34,272 nt of DNA from Pseudonocardia sp. (GTDB lineage: Bacteria; Actinomycetota; Actinomycetes; Mycobacteriales; Pseudonocardiaceae), in NCBI RefSeq assembly GCF_025965585.1, contig NZ_JAOPWR010000332.1:1-34272 (forward strand), given 5' to 3'. The position numbers were made by a program, and so were the translations under genes. Each line of letters opens with the position of its first letter. Positions within the stretch are counted from its first letter, which is position 1. The notes beneath the pieces were generated by a model. That model searched no databases, was not told the origin of the DNA, and worked only from the letters and a program-made list of their open reading frames with translations. Shown piece after piece: positions 1 through 7,025 of this stretch.

Positions 1-119
1 AGCAGGGTGAGGGCGAAGGCCCGGCCCTCCCAGGGCTCGGCGAAGACCGGTTCCTGCGGGTCCGGGGCGTGGACGGCGCCCCAGCCGTCGGTACCTCCGA
101 TGTCGGCGATCCCGTCCAT
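1..119 (-). CDS. Nitrile hydratase beta-type subunit, N-terminus only (runs off the left edge)
   Basis: Only the first 39 residues are in the window. They begin MDGIADIGGTDGWG and continue to an EPWEGRAFAL segment. This is the characteristic start of nitrile hydratase beta subunits (MDG-x-x-D-x-GG-x-x-G-x-G, then an E-x-W-E motif). In the family the beta subunit pairs with an alpha subunit carrying the Co or Fe centre, and the enzyme hydrates nitriles to amides in the cytoplasm. In Pseudonocardia-type nitrile hydratases the beta gene comes first, then alpha and the activator, so the rest of the operon would lie left of the window. Thiocyanate hydrolase and stand-alone beta-like accessory proteins share this N-terminus and cannot be excluded. 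The ATG is divergent from larE, 133 bases away. Identity of the domain is fairly sure; exact substrate is not. Confidence 0.75.
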   Translation of the reverse strand, partial: MDGIADIGGTDGWGAVHAPDPQEPVFAEPWEGRAFALTL

Positions 120-132
120 CACACCACTTCCC

Positions 133-196
133 TTGACGATGAGAGACGACTTTCCACGATAGTAGATCCCGCGGGCAAGTCATCCGGATCCGCGGG
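133..196. promoter_or_regulatory. Divergent control region between the nitrile hydratase-type gene and larE
   Basis: A TTGACG box at 133-138 is followed by GATAGT at 158-163. The 19-base spacer is longer than ideal, so this is a weak candidate promoter toward larE. Downstream, GATCCCGCGGG (165-175) and GATCCGCGGG (187-196) form a near-identical direct repeat offset by 22 bases, about two helical turns, and could bind a regulator. CCCGCGG at 168-174 can also pair with CCGCGGG at 190-196. All of this is pattern only; no regulator is assigned. Confidence 0.3.
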
Positions 197-252
197 AGGC
201 CGTTCCCGAGCAGGCTTTCACTATGGTGGAGCCGCTGACGAGGGGAGAGGCC

Positions 253-1113
253 ATGCCGCGCAACGCCGTGACGGACGGGCCCGAGGGGCGCACCGCCGGG
301 CAGGCGTACGAGGATCTCTGCGCGCGCCTCGGGCAGGAACGCCGGGTGCTCGTCGCCTTCTCCGGCGGGGCCGATTCCGCCCTGCTCGCCGTGGCCGCCC
401 ACCGCGTGCTCGGCGCGGCGGCGGTCGCGGTGACGGCCGTGTCGGCCAGCCTGCCGGCCGAGGAACGCCGGGCGGCCGCGGCGCTGGCCCGGCGCCACGG
501 GCTCGCCCACGTCGAGGTGTGCACCGACGAGCTGACCCGCCCCGAGTACGTCGCCAACGCCGGTGACCGCTGCTACCACTGCAAGAGCGCGCTGTTCGAC
601 GCCGTCGCCCCGCTCGCGACGCTCTCCGGCGCGGTGGTCGCGCTCGGCACGAACCTGGACGACCTCGGTGACCACAGGCCGGGACAGCGCGCCGCGGCGC
701 AGCGCGGGGCGATCGCCCCGCTGGTCGATGCGCGGCTGACCAAGGCCGCCGTGCGGGACATCAGCAGGCTGATCGGGCTGGACACCGCCGACAAGCCGGC
801 CGCGGCCTGCTTGTCCTCCCGCATCGCCTACGGCGACCCCGTCACGGAGGAGGTGCTGGCCCGCATCGAGGTCGCCGAGGACGGGCTGCACCGCCTCGGC
901 TTCCCCGTCTGCCGGGTGCGTGCCCACGCGGCCGGCACGGTCGCGCGGCTGGAGCTGCCAGGCCCCGACCTGGACCGGGCGGCCGGCCTGCGCGACGAGA
1001 TCGACGCCGTGCTGCGATCCGCCGGCTTCGAGTTCTGCACCCTGGACCTGCAGGGTTTCCGCAGCGGGCGGATGAACGTGCTGCTGGGTGTACCCGCGGT
1101 GGCGGGGCGGTGA
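253..1113 (+). CDS. larE: LarE, ATP-dependent sulfur transferase for nickel-pincer nucleotide (NPN) cofactor synthesis
   Basis: LarE adenylates the pincer precursor and inserts sulfur to form the thiocarboxylates that hold nickel in the NPN cofactor. The PP-loop SGGADS lies at residues 37-42 and the conserved CLSSRIAYG block near residue 186. Besides C186 (equivalent to the single sacrificial cysteine of Lactobacillus plantarum LarE) there is a CYHC motif giving C107 and C110. Three cysteines in this arrangement are known from LarE enzymes that bind a [4Fe-4S] cluster and can act catalytically; that assignment here is inference. Start: the ATG at 253 has GAGGGGAG five to six bases upstream; an in-frame ATG at 223 lacks such a site. 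At 286 residues it has normal family length. It overlaps larB by four bases (GTGA), so the two are translationally coupled. Confidence 0.93.
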   Translation: MPRNAVTDGPEGRTAGQAYEDLCARLGQERRVLVAFSGGADSALLAVAAHRVLGAAAVAVTAVSASLPAEERRAAAALARRHGLAHVEVCTDELTRPEYVANAGDRCYHCKSALFDAVAPLATLSGAVVALGTNLDDLGDHRPGQRAAAQRGAIAPLVDARLTKAAVRDISRLIGLDTADKPAAACLSSRIAYGDPVTEEVLARIEVAEDGLHRLGFPVCRVRAHAAGTVARLELPGPDLDRAAGLRDEIDAVLRSAGFEFCTLDLQGFRSGRMNVLLGVPAVAGR

Positions 1114-1793
1114 CCTCCCGCCCCGGCGACGGGTACACCGATCTCGGCTACGCCCGCCCGGACACCGGCCGGGAGGCCCGGCTCGGCCTGCCCGAGGTGG
1201 TCTACGGCCCTGGTAAGGAGCCGGACCACGTCGCCGGCATCGTGGCCAGCCTGCTGGCGGCGAACGACGGGCCGGTGCTGGTGACGCGGATCGACGCCGA
1301 CGCGGCCCGCCACGTCCTCGCCGCCGTGCCGGGAGGGTCCTACGACGAACCGGCGCGGCTGCTCTGCTGGCGGCCCGCCGCGCGCACCGGCTTCCGGCTC
1401 GCGGTGGTCGCGGCCGGCACCTCCGACGCCCCGGTGGCCGCGGAGGCTGCCGCCGTCGCGTCCGCCGCCGGGCTCGACGTCGACGCCGTCAACGACGTCG
1501 GGGTGGCCGGGCTGCACCGGCTGCTGGCGGTCCGTGACCGGATCGCGGCCGCCGACGCGGTGGTCTGCATAGCCGGGATGGAGGGGGCCCTGCCCAGCGT
1601 CGTGGCCGGTCTGGTGGGCTGCCCCGTCATCGCCGTCCCCACGTCGGTCGGCTACGGCGCGGCCCTGGAGGGGGTGACGGCGCTGCTGGCGATGATGAGC
1701 TCGTGCGCCGCGGGTGTGACGGTGGTGAACATCGACTCCGGTTTCGCGGCCGCGATGGCGGCGCACCGCATCGCCCGGGCCCGGCTCCGGTGA
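1110..1793 (+). CDS. larB: LarB, nicotinic acid adenine dinucleotide carboxylase/hydrolase of NPN synthesis
   Basis: LarB carboxylates C5 of the pyridinium ring of nicotinic acid adenine dinucleotide and releases AMP, giving pyridinium-3,5-biscarboxylic acid mononucleotide, the first step of NPN synthesis. The C-terminal half is PurE-like: a VVAAGTSDAPVAAEAA segment, then AGMEGALPSVVAGLVGCPVIAVPTSVGYG, recognisable by its GMEGALPSVV and PVIAVPTSVGYG motifs. The N-terminal part has the family's RxGLPEVVYGPGK sequence. Length (227 residues) is a little under the 240-260 usual for the family, mostly at the N-terminus. The GTG start overlaps the larE stop. The gene is in one operon with larE and larC. 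Confidence 0.93.
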   Translation: MTSRPGDGYTDLGYARPDTGREARLGLPEVVYGPGKEPDHVAGIVASLLAANDGPVLVTRIDADAARHVLAAVPGGSYDEPARLLCWRPAARTGFRLAVVAAGTSDAPVAAEAAAVASAAGLDVDAVNDVGVAGLHRLLAVRDRIAAADAVVCIAGMEGALPSVVAGLVGCPVIAVPTSVGYGAALEGVTALLAMMSSCAAGVTVVNIDSGFAAAMAAHRIARARLR

Positions 1794-1827
1794 CCGCCGA
1801 CGTGATCCCTCCCGCGGAGGCGGAATC

Positions 1828-3015
1828 GTGATCGTCTGGTTCAACCCCGTCAGCGGGGTCTCCGGCGACATGCTGCTCGGCGCGCTGCTCGAGCTCGGCG
1901 CTCCGCTCGACGACATCCGGGCGGCCGTCGCGGCCACGGGACTGACCGGCTGGACGCTCGACACGGAGCGCGTCCGCCGCGGGGCACTCCTGGCCACGCG
2001 GGCCCGCGTCAGGGTGGCGGACGACGTCCCGGCGCGCCGGGCGGCCGAGCTGCGGGAGCTGGTCGGGCGCGCCCGGCCCGCGCCGGTCGCGGAGCTGGCC
2101 GGGCGCGCGATCGAGGCGATCGCGCAGGTCGAGGCTGGCCTGCACGGTGTCCCGGTGGCCGAGGTGCACCTGCACGAGATCGGCGGGGTCGACACCGTGG
2201 TCGACACGGTCGGTGTCGCCGCCGCGCTGCACCTGCTCGACGTCGCCGAGGTGGTGTGCGGCCCACTGGCGCTCGGCTCCGGCGTGGTGGGTGGCAGCCA
2301 CGGACTCCTGCCGCTGCCCGCGCCTGCCACGGCCGCGCTGCTCGCGAGGGCCGGGGCGTCGGTCACGTCCACCGGGCTGCCGGGGGAGACGGTCACCCCC
2401 ACCGGCATCGCCCTGCTGCTGGCCGCGGGCGCACGCTTCGGCCCGGTGCCGGACATGACCGTGCGCGCCGTCGGCTACGGGGCCGGTGGGCGCGACGTGC
2501 CCGAGCGTCCCAACGTCCTGCAGGCGCTGCTCGGCGCGGCCGCCACCGCACCGGCGGCGGGCGACGTGCGGCCGATGACGGTGCTGGAGACCACCGTCGA
2601 CGACGTGACGGGCGAGGTGCTCGGGTACGTGATCGAGCAGGTGCTCGCCGCGGGCGCCGCCGACGCGTGGATCACCCCGGCGGTGATGAAGAAGTCCCGG
2701 CCGGGGCACACCCTGGCCGTGCTCGTCACTCCCGAACGTGCCGCGGACATCGAGGCGCTGGTGCTCCGCGAGACGGGCAGCCTCGGGTTGCGCAGACGGA
2801 CGGTGGACCGCGTCGCCCTGCCGCGGCGCACCACCACCGTCGACGTGGACGGGCACCCGGTGCGGCTCAAGCACGGGCCGTGGGGGGCCAAGCCCGAGCA
2901 CGACGATGTCGCGCGCGCGGCGGCGGCGCTGGGCCTGCCGCTGCGCGAGGTGGCCGCGCGGGCGCGGTCGGCGGGCTCAGCCTTGGTCGACGACGAACTC
3001 GATCTCGGGCGGTGA
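1828..3015 (+). CDS. larC: LarC, nickel insertion enzyme (CTP-dependent cyclometallase), single uninterrupted ORF
   Basis: LarC inserts nickel into pyridinium-3,5-bisthiocarboxylic acid mononucleotide using CTP, finishing the NPN cofactor. The N-terminus FNPVSGVSGDMLLGALLELG is the family signature; the HLHEIGGVDTVVDTVG histidine/acid motif lies near residues 112-127; the C-terminal LarC2-type region carries TTVDDVTGEVLGY and PVRLKHGPWGAKPEHDD. In L. plantarum larC1 and larC2 are joined by programmed frameshifting; here both halves are in one 395-residue frame. Start: GTG at 1828 with GGAGG at 1816-1820, seven bases upstream. It lies 34 bases after larB. Its last 39 bases overlap the 3' end of the convergent OsmC gene. 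No larA or other NPN-using enzyme is in this window. Confidence 0.93.
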   Translation: MIVWFNPVSGVSGDMLLGALLELGAPLDDIRAAVAATGLTGWTLDTERVRRGALLATRARVRVADDVPARRAAELRELVGRARPAPVAELAGRAIEAIAQVEAGLHGVPVAEVHLHEIGGVDTVVDTVGVAAALHLLDVAEVVCGPLALGSGVVGGSHGLLPLPAPATAALLARAGASVTSTGLPGETVTPTGIALLLAAGARFGPVPDMTVRAVGYGAGGRDVPERPNVLQALLGAAATAPAAGDVRPMTVLETTVDDVTGEVLGYVIEQVLAAGAADAWITPAVMKKSRPGHTLAVLVTPERAADIEALVLRETGSLGLRRRTVDRVALPRRTTTVDVDGHPVRLKHGPWGAKPEHDDVARAAAALGLPLREVAARARSAGSALVDDELDLGR

Positions 3016-3381
3016 GGCCAGGGTCCGGGTCACGTAGCAGACCCGCTTGGCCGCGGTGATCAGCTCGTCGAGCTCGGGACCCCGGGGGGCCGCGGCCCGG
3101 ACGGTGATGCGGAAGGCGTCGAAGCGCGGCCCGTCGTAGCGACCCGTGACGTCCACCCCCAGGCCCTCGAGCGGCACATCGCGCTTCCCCGCGCTGTAGG
3201 CCAGGGCGAGCGTGAAGCAGGACGCGATGGACGCCAGCAGCAGCTCCGTCGGCTGGGGTCCGGTGCCGGTTCCCCCGGATGACTCCGGCTCGTCGGCGAC
3301 CACGGGGAAGCCGCCGGCGTCGACCGTCGCCCTGAGGCCGCCGGTCCAGCTGGCCGACACGCTGCGTTCGGTCGCGGTCAC
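2977..3381 (-). CDS. OsmC/Ohr-family peroxiredoxin-like protein
   Basis: OsmC/Ohr proteins reduce organic hydroperoxides with a pair of cysteines in a cytoplasmic homodimer. This 134-residue protein has the family layout: an N-terminal beta-rich part with GPQPTELLLASIASCFTLAL containing the peroxidatic cysteine (C55), and a second cysteine (C115) in the AKRVCYVTRTL helix. The segment TELLLASIASC is typical of OsmC rather than Ohr. It starts at a GTG with AGGAG nine bases upstream. Its 3' end overlaps larC by 39 bases tail to tail. It is divergent from the 115-residue gene at 3540. Whether it protects the NPN, sulfur or nitrile enzymes around it is unknown. Confidence 0.88.
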   Translation of the reverse strand: MTATERSVSASWTGGLRATVDAGGFPVVADEPESSGGTGTGPQPTELLLASIASCFTLALAYSAGKRDVPLEGLGVDVTGRYDGPRFDAFRITVRAAAPRGPELDELITAAKRVCYVTRTLASPPEIEFVVDQG

Positions 3382-3432
3382 GGTCGATCACTCCTAGGTT
3401 CGATTCCTGCTGGTCCGCCGGCCGGAGCTGTG

Positions 3433-3475
3433 GTGCAACACCTGTGCAACGGCGGTGCGACACAGTGCCGATCAT
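3433..3475 (+). promoter_or_regulatory. Three phased heptamer repeats and -10 box, SARP/PhoB-fold type promoter
   Basis: GTGCAAC occurs at 3433-3439 and 3444-3450, and GTGCGAC at 3455-3461. They are exact 11-base-period direct repeats with 4-base spacers (ACCT and GGCG). A -10-like GATCAT (3470-3475) starts exactly 8 bases after the last repeat. Heptamers with 4-base spacers, the last one 8 bases before the -10, is the architecture described for Streptomyces SARP activators; OmpR/PhoB-type regulators also use 11-base direct repeats. The motif itself is not the classic TCGAG SARP heptamer nor the GTTCACC PHO box. The site faces the gene at 3540. The regulator is unknown; the SARP-like protein at 10916-14089 is one candidate. 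Confidence 0.45.
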
Positions 3476-3539
3476 CACAGTGCGCCGACACGTCGAGCGC
3501 ATTGTGGCCCGCCTGCCGGAAGACCCGAGGGAGCCGTCG

Positions 3540-3887
3540 ATGACGACCGTCGCCCCAGTCCCAACCCGTCTGGCCAGCTGCGGAGGTGAGTGCGGCGCGG
3601 CTCTCCATCGCGAGCACCACGACCGCCTGCTGACGGTGGACACCGATCCCGACGTGCTGCTGGGGCTCATGGAGCTCGCGGTGACGTGGCACGAGCTCGA
3701 CTACTCGGCGGAACCGGTGGTCGGACCCCGCCAGTGGTTGACCTTCGCGGACCGCCACCAGTGGATGTTCCCCGACCGGGCCGCGTGGGCGTTCGCACTG
3801 GCCGTCGACATCGTCGGGCGTCGCGTGGTCGGCGCGCCTCCCTCCGAGCTCGACCGGAGGGTCGTCCTCGATCTCGTGCGTGGCTGA
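3540..3887 (+). CDS. Hypothetical 115-residue protein ahead of the coenzyme M-type operon
   Basis: I do not recognise this protein. It begins MTTVAPVPTRLASCGGECG, with two cysteines four residues apart, and has a middle part rich in Trp, His and acidic residues (VTWHELDYSAEP, WLTFADRHQWMFPDRAAWAF), followed by a short helix-like end. No membrane span or signal peptide is seen. The ATG at 3540 has GAGGGAG six bases upstream; an upstream in-frame ATG at 3444 would fall inside the phased repeats and is unlikely. The gap of 77 bases to the phosphosulfolactate synthase gene is AT-richer than its surroundings and may hold a separate promoter. Existence of the gene is supported by the ribosome site and the promoter-like repeats, but not by homology. 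Confidence 0.5.
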   Translation: MTTVAPVPTRLASCGGECGAALHREHHDRLLTVDTDPDVLLGLMELAVTWHELDYSAEPVVGPRQWLTFADRHQWMFPDRAAWAFALAVDIVGRRVVGAPPSELDRRVVLDLVRG

Positions 3888-3964
3888 CGGCGGCACGGTG
3901 GGCCACGACGAGATCACGTGTCGCATAGTAGAAGAAAATCCATCATCAGAACTAGGGTGGCGCC

Positions 3965-4750
3965 GTGCCGGCTGCTGATTTCCTCGATCTGCCGACCCGC
4001 CGCCCGAAACCGCGGTCGGCCGGACTGACACACGTCCTCGACCCCGGCGCGGGTCCCGCGGCCGTGGCCGACCTGCTCGCCGGTGCCGCCGACCACGTCG
4101 ACATCTGGAAGATCGGCTGGGGCACCGCCTACGTCGACGCCGCACTGGCGGAGAAGATGGCGCTGCTCGCCGGCCACGGCATCGCCGCGTGCCTGGGCGG
4201 CACGCTGCTGGAGATCGCGTGGGCCCAGGGCCGGGCCGCCGAGTGCCTCGCCTGGGCGCGGGACACGGGCTTCGACCGCGTCGAGGTCTCCAACGGGACG
4301 GTCGCGATGTCCCCGGCCGAGAAGCGCGCGCTGATCGTGCGGGCGGCCCGGGACTTCGTGGTGCTGGCCGAGGTCGGTTCGAAGGTGCCGGGGGAACAGC
4401 AGGCGGCGCGGCGCTGGCCCGCCGAGTGCCGGGCCGACCTCGACGCGGGTGCTTCGCTGGTGGTCACCGAGGGGCGCCAGAGCGGCACCGTCGGCACGTT
4501 CGACGACCAGGGCCGGGTGCGTCCCGACGTCGTGGAGGCCGTGGCCGCGGCGGTCGGGGTGGAGCGCGTGGTCTTCGAGGCGCCGCGGTCGAGCCAGCAG
4601 GCCTGGTTCGTGCGCCGGTTCGGCCCGGACGTCAACCTCGGCAACGTCGCGCTGTCCGACGCCCTGTCGGTCGAGACCCTCCGACTGGGCCTGCGCTCGG
4701 ACACCGCTGCCGTGGCGCGCCCGGACGCCGTCGTCGCGGACACGGCGTGA
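3965..4750 (+). CDS. comA: Phosphosulfolactate synthase (ComA/XcbB type)
   Basis: The ComA family adds sulfite to phosphoenolpyruvate to give (R)-2-phospho-3-sulfolactate, the first step of PEP-dependent coenzyme M synthesis. The 261-residue TIM-barrel sequence has the family landmarks in order: THVLDPGAG, DIWKIGWGTAYV with the conserved lysine, a CLGGTLLEIA strand, VEVSNGTVAMS, LAEVGSKVPGE, SLVVTEGRQSGTVG, and VVFEAPRSSQQAWFVRRFG. The GTG start has AGGGTGG just upstream. Its stop overlaps the next GTG by four bases, opening a five-gene overlapping operon. In Bacillus the homologue YitD makes sulfolactate, but the neighbours here (two aspartase/fumarase-superfamily lyases and a D-cysteine desulfhydrase-like enzyme) match the bacterial coenzyme M cluster xcbBCDE, where XcbB is the ComA homologue. 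Confidence 0.9.
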   Translation: MPAADFLDLPTRRPKPRSAGLTHVLDPGAGPAAVADLLAGAADHVDIWKIGWGTAYVDAALAEKMALLAGHGIAACLGGTLLEIAWAQGRAAECLAWARDTGFDRVEVSNGTVAMSPAEKRALIVRAARDFVVLAEVGSKVPGEQQAARRWPAECRADLDAGASLVVTEGRQSGTVGTFDDQGRVRPDVVEAVAAAVGVERVVFEAPRSSQQAWFVRRFGPDVNLGNVALSDALSVETLRLGLRSDTAAVARPDAVVADTA

Positions 4751-5679
4751 CCACCTCGGCTCGCGTGATCAGCGGCCCGAACTTCGTGCCCCTGCGCTAC
4801 CGCGGCGTCGCTGTGGCGACCGTCCCGCCGGATGTCCCGCTCGAGGAGGACTCCCTCCGCGACCACCTGCTGGGCCGTGACTCCTACCGGCGCACGCGGT
4901 TCGTCGTCGCCCGGCGGGACCCTTATGCGCCTGGTCCCACCGCCCTGCTGCAGGTGACGCGGGAGTCGGACACCGCGCTGCTGTCACCGGTGACGGACGT
5001 GAAACTGATCGCCGCTCCCGACGAGTGCGCCTACGTCGTGGAGCCCGACGCCGACACCGGGATCCCGTCGACGCTGGCTGCGGTCGCGCGGACGCGCGCG
5101 CCCGGCGTCCGTGCCGTGGTGGTGGAGGGCCGCTACGCCCACGTCAACTTCATCATCGAGCCGCGGCCGATGCGGGTCATCGTCCAGGAAGTGGTGCCAC
5201 CGCACCCCGCCAAACTCGCCGACCAGGTCCGCCGGATGGTCGACGTGATCGAGGACCTGCCTCCCCTGGAGATCGTCGAGAACGTCGTCCGGCTCGACGA
5301 GCTCGCCGCGCGGCGCGAGGCCGCGCACTACCTGCTGCCGTGCCGCGGCTCCGGGGGAGAGGTTCCCGGTGCGCAGGTGTCGTACCTGGACGAGCATCCC
5401 GAGCGCTCCGACTGGACGCTGCTCGGCTGCACCCGCTCGTTGCAGATCCACCGCGCGTTCTACGGCGACGAGCCGCCGACCGTGGACTTCTGCCCCAAGC
5501 GCGCCGTCGGCGCCGGCCGTCCGGCGGAGCCGACCCTCACGAAGTGCTGCCTGCAGGAGGAGCACGTCGAGTCCGGCGACGGGTGGGTGTCGCTGCCCTG
5601 GGGCTCATCGCTGGAGCACGTACGCGAAGCACTGCGCCGCATCGTGGAGAAGGAGGCCCCGGCATGGGAACCCGGCTGA
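4747..5679 (+). CDS. Unrecognised six-cysteine protein within the coenzyme M-type operon
   Basis: I do not recognise this 310-residue protein. It is clearly a real gene: its GTG overlaps the comA stop by four bases, its end overlaps the next gene by 16 bases, and base usage matches its neighbours. The N-terminal half alternates beta and polar segments (VTDVKLIAAPDECAYVVEPD, AVVVEGRYAHVNFIIEP). A helical stretch follows around residues 155-190. The C-terminal third holds five of six cysteines: C199, C228, C249 and the pair C267-C268 (TKCCLQEE), besides C94. Such clustering could bind a metal or iron-sulfur centre or act as thiol donor or acceptor; this is inference. No membrane span, nucleotide-binding loop or PLP motif is seen. 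Placed between comA and the first lyase, it is a candidate for a step of coenzyme M synthesis not covered by the other four. Confidence 0.85.
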   Translation: MTTSARVISGPNFVPLRYRGVAVATVPPDVPLEEDSLRDHLLGRDSYRRTRFVVARRDPYAPGPTALLQVTRESDTALLSPVTDVKLIAAPDECAYVVEPDADTGIPSTLAAVARTRAPGVRAVVVEGRYAHVNFIIEPRPMRVIVQEVVPPHPAKLADQVRRMVDVIEDLPPLEIVENVVRLDELAARREAAHYLLPCRGSGGEVPGAQVSYLDEHPERSDWTLLGCTRSLQIHRAFYGDEPPTVDFCPKRAVGAGRPAEPTLTKCCLQEEHVESGDGWVSLPWGSSLEHVREALRRIVEKEAPAWEPG

Positions 5680-7025
5680 GCTCCTCGACGCTGTACGCCC
5701 ACCTGTGGGGCACCTCCGCGACGGACGCGATCTTCGACGAACCCGCCATGGTCCAGTCCTGGCTCGACATCCTCGTCGCGCTCGCCAGGGCGCAGGCCTC
5801 GCTCGGCATCATCCCCGCCTCGTCGGCCGATCAGATCGCCACCGGCGCCCGGGTCGAGAATCTCGATCTCGACTTCGTGGCGAAGCAGACGCAGCTCACG
5901 TCGCACTCGACGTTGGGTCTGATCCGCGGCCTGCAGCAGGTGCTGCCCGGGGAGGCGCGCGAGCACGTCTACGTCGGGGCGACCGTGCAGGACCTGACGG
6001 ACACCTGGTTCGGCACTGTCCTGCGCGACGTCGGCTCACTCGTGTGGGTGGAGCTGCGAGCCTGCGAGGAGCGGCTGCTCGCGCTCGCCGCCGAGCACCG
6101 CGACACGGTGATGGCCGGGCGCACGCACGGCCAGCCCGGCTCGCCGATCACCTTCGGCTTCAAGGTCGCGTCCTGGGCCGACGAGGTCCGGAGGCACCTC
6201 GACCGGCTCCGCGAAGCCCGCGACCGGTGGTGCGTCGGTCAGCTCGCGGGAGCAGTCGGCGCGCTCGCCTTCTTCGGCGCCGACGGACCCGAGCTGCGCC
6301 GCCGCTTCTGCGCCGAGGTCGGCCTGGCGGACCCGGGCATCTCCTGGCTCACCGCCCGGGACCGGATCGCGGAGTTCGGTGGCGTGCTGGCGATGGTCTG
6401 CGGCACGCTCGCCCGCATCGGTGTGGAGGTCTACGAGCTCGCGCGCCCGGAGATCGGCGAGCTGAGCGAGCCCGCAGCACAGGGTGCGGTCAGCAGCATC
6501 ACGATGCCGCACAAACGCAACCCCGAGATCGGCGAACACCTCGACACGCTCGCCCGGCTCGCCCGCGCATCATCAGGGGTGCTGCTGGAGGGCATGGTGG
6601 CAGGCCACGAGCGGGACGGCAGGGCGTGGAAGGCCGAGTGGATCGCGCTGCCCGAGGTCTGTCAGCTCACCGCAGCGGCGCTGCACCTGGGCCGCGGACT
6701 GCTCGAGGGCCTGGAGGTGCACCCCGACGCCATGGCGGCCACGCTCGACAGCTTCGGTGGCCTGGCCTCGGAGCGCGTCCTCGCCGGACTGTCCGGCCGG
6801 ATCGGGAAGCACCGCGCCCAGCAGGTCCTGCACGAACTGCTCCGCGAGGGCGGTACGGACAGCGCGAACCTGGCGGCAAGCCTGGCCGAACGTGGACTCG
6901 CCACCGTGGAGGACGTGCGTTCCTGGAGCTCCGGAGCGGCCGTGAACGCCGCCGCCGGCATGGTCGACACGGTGCTGGCCCGCGCCGAGGCGGCTCGCGC
7001 CGCCGAGCCGGCGCTGTGGACATGA
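5664..7025 (+). CDS. Aspartase/fumarase-superfamily lyase, adenylosuccinate-lyase-like (XcbC/XcbD-type candidate)
   Basis: This 453-residue protein has the three conserved regions of the superfamily: HSTLGLIRGL plus GATVQDLTDTW, AGRTHGQPGSPITFG, and the flexible signature loop SSITMPHKRNPEIGEHL. The overall pattern is closest to adenylosuccinate lyase and carboxymuconate cycloisomerase (PcaB). Known members do beta-elimination through a carbanion, usually releasing fumarate. In bacterial coenzyme M synthesis XcbC is a superfamily member that instead eliminates phosphate from phosphosulfolactate to give sulfoacrylate; directly after comA, that is a sensible role here, by inference. In the loop the usual GSS-x-MP reads SSITMP: S278 is kept while the following serine position is isoleucine, depending on alignment. 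ATG at 5664 has AGGAGG seven bases upstream. It overlaps both neighbours. Confidence 0.85.
   Translation: MGTRLSSSTLYAHLWGTSATDAIFDEPAMVQSWLDILVALARAQASLGIIPASSADQIATGARVENLDLDFVAKQTQLTSHSTLGLIRGLQQVLPGEAREHVYVGATVQDLTDTWFGTVLRDVGSLVWVELRACEERLLALAAEHRDTVMAGRTHGQPGSPITFGFKVASWADEVRRHLDRLREARDRWCVGQLAGAVGALAFFGADGPELRRRFCAEVGLADPGISWLTARDRIAEFGGVLAMVCGTLARIGVEVYELARPEIGELSEPAAQGAVSSITMPHKRNPEIGEHLDTLARLARASSGVLLEGMVAGHERDGRAWKAEWIALPEVCQLTAAALHLGRGLLEGLEVHPDAMAATLDSFGGLASERVLAGLSGRIGKHRAQQVLHELLREGGTDSANLAASLAERGLATVEDVRSWSSGAAVNAAAGMVDTVLARAEAARAAEPALWT

Noticed and set aside
828-2901. Long open frames on the minus strand opposite larB and larC
   Set aside because: They are antisense shadows typical of very GC-rich genes: Arg/Pro/Gly-rich, with no family resemblance, opposite well-conserved proteins.
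3395-3416. GGTTCGATTCC followed by GGTCCGCC looks like a tRNA T-arm and acceptor end, which could mark an attachment site
   Set aside because: No matching acceptor strand, anticodon arm or D-arm lies upstream, where the OsmC gene runs, and no integrase or direct-repeat partner is seen. Probably chance.
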